From: Litsea cubeba
Lineage: Eukaryota; Streptophyta; Magnoliopsida; Laurales; Lauraceae
Length of the DNA: 64,000 nucleotides
Reading direction: 5' to 3'
NCBI GenBank assembly: GCA_012931725.1
Contig: CM022944.1
Span: forward strand, 77,222,151-77,286,150
Below the pieces are notes generated by a model. That model searched no databases and was not told where the DNA came from. It was given only the letters and a program-made list of their open reading frames with translations. Every line of letters starts with the position of its first letter. Position 1 is the stretch's first letter. Positions 63,276-64,000 of this stretch are shown piece after piece. The position numbers were made by a program, and so were the translations under genes.

Positions 63276-63278
63276 TGC

Positions 63279-63287
63279 AAGTGGGAG
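63279..63287 (+). other. Polypurine tract of CopB
   Basis: AAGTGGGAG, two bases before the 3' LTR; same as in CopA. Confidence 0.82.
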
Positions 63288-63289
63288 TT

Positions 63290-64000
63290 TGTTGGGATTG
63301 GTGTATGCCCTAAAGCCCACTAGCTGCACTCTCACTTTTTGTTACTGGATGTTTACTGGTTATCTAATGGAAAGACTCTTTTATGCTTAAACATGTATAT
63401 ATGTATGGTTGTGTAAGGCCCATTGTTTGCAGTAAATGAATTAGGTGTGTAGTGTCTACGCACAGATAGGTCTAATTCATGGACAACTGGAAACATCATA
63501 TTTGTTCATAACTGAAAGATGGAGCTGGGCACTTCATCTTGGTAGAAGTTATAATGAGAAACTCTCCTATATTCAGGGTGACTTACCTAAGTCATGGGAG
63601 GGCTTTCCCGGATTCATCTCATTAGTGCATATGCAATGCATTGAACAGGACCTTGGTAGGTGTGATCTCTAAAATAGTACTATCACAGAGAGAGATCAAG
63701 TCACCTCATGCTACTAAGTGACCGGTGCTCTTAATCTTGAGCATTTGTGGATGAACTGACGAAGTCAAGTTCTTGTGCTTTAATTCACTATGGGTGAGAT
63801 TCTTTTCATGGGTCAACAGCTCTGTGTTTTGGGTACTCGGACTTGATCAGTTGGGATGTGCAGATGCAATATAGAATCTATGCCATCTAATGATGGAATG
63901 ATCGTCCCCTTAGAATTATCCGATTAATCATCAAAATCTAAGATCTTAGTATATGGATGTTCCATATGGATATTGAACTTGTGGGTCGCTCCCTGGATCA
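63290..64000 (+). repeat. 3' LTR of CopB (first 711 bp)
   Basis: TGTTGGGATTGGTGTATGCC; continues beyond the window. Matches 55598-56310. Confidence 0.95.

Larger units (their letters stand above)
55598..64000 (+). mobile_element. CopB: Ty1/copia element, nearly complete (3' LTR cut by window)
   Basis: 5' LTR, PBS, leader, gag-pol, PPT and the first 711 bases of the 3' LTR. Same family as CopA. Inserted in TEK3; the pentamer before it is CTAAC, whose partner is outside. Confidence 0.94.

Overview
This is plant nuclear DNA made almost entirely of nested LTR retrotransposons. I found no free-standing host gene, rRNA, tRNA or CRISPR. The evidence is full-length plant-type Ty1/copia and Ty3/gypsy polyproteins, TG...CA long terminal repeats of 1.2-3.2 kb, and initiator-Met-type primer sites (TGGTATCAGAGC) directly after the LTRs. 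It suggests a flowering plant with a TE-rich genome; species and family cannot be told from what I see. Labels used below: CopA and CopB (Angela/TAR/Tork-type copia), SIR1, SIR2 and SIR3 (Sirevirus-like copia), TEK1, TEK2 and TEK3 (Tekay-type chromodomain gypsy), TAT (Tat-type gypsy).

Left block (1-18.1 kb). A four-deep stack. CopA (1-5817, + strand) sits in the integrase of TEK1 (5818-12642, - strand). TEK1 sits in the integrase of TEK2 (12643-16647, + strand), and TEK2 sits in a minus-strand Tekay LTR fragment (16648 to about 18110). The elements abut base to base.

Central block (about 18.6-52.3 kb). One large minus-strand TAT element: 3' LTR (ending 20562), tandem repeats, then a plus-strand (antisense) multi-exon gene with a plant-mobile-domain-like protein (21737-26336), more tandem repeats, then integrase, RNase H and RT (35257-38241) and the upstream pol linker (50739-52298). 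SIR1 (26361-34014) is a complete, uninterrupted 7.65-kb Sirevirus-like element just behind the stop codon of the antisense gene. It has a perfect 5-bp target duplication (AAACT), LTRs that by eye differ by one base, and a single 1615-residue gag-pol frame, so it is the youngest and possibly active element. SIR2/SIR3 (38242-50738) is a decayed LTR-internal-LTR-internal tandem that replaces part of the TAT protease/RT; its middle LTR carries a clean solo LTR (44934-46783, TSD CTTGT).

Right block (52.3-64 kb). TEK3 5' LTR and PBS (+), interrupted 120 bp into its leader by CopB (55598 to beyond 64000), which has both LTRs in view (the 3' one cut by the window), a 1.7-kb structured leader and a gag-pol with two single-base frameshifts.

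Most interesting points: (1) CpG-rich palindrome clusters, one per element, in LTRs of several unrelated lineages and in intron 1 of the antisense gene; (2) a stem with a poly-C loop just before the LTR end in Sirevirus-like LTRs, with wobble and stem replacement between copies; (3) repeated CCTTC-loop hairpins with a covarying base pair in the CopB leader; (4) the spliced antisense gene inside TAT.
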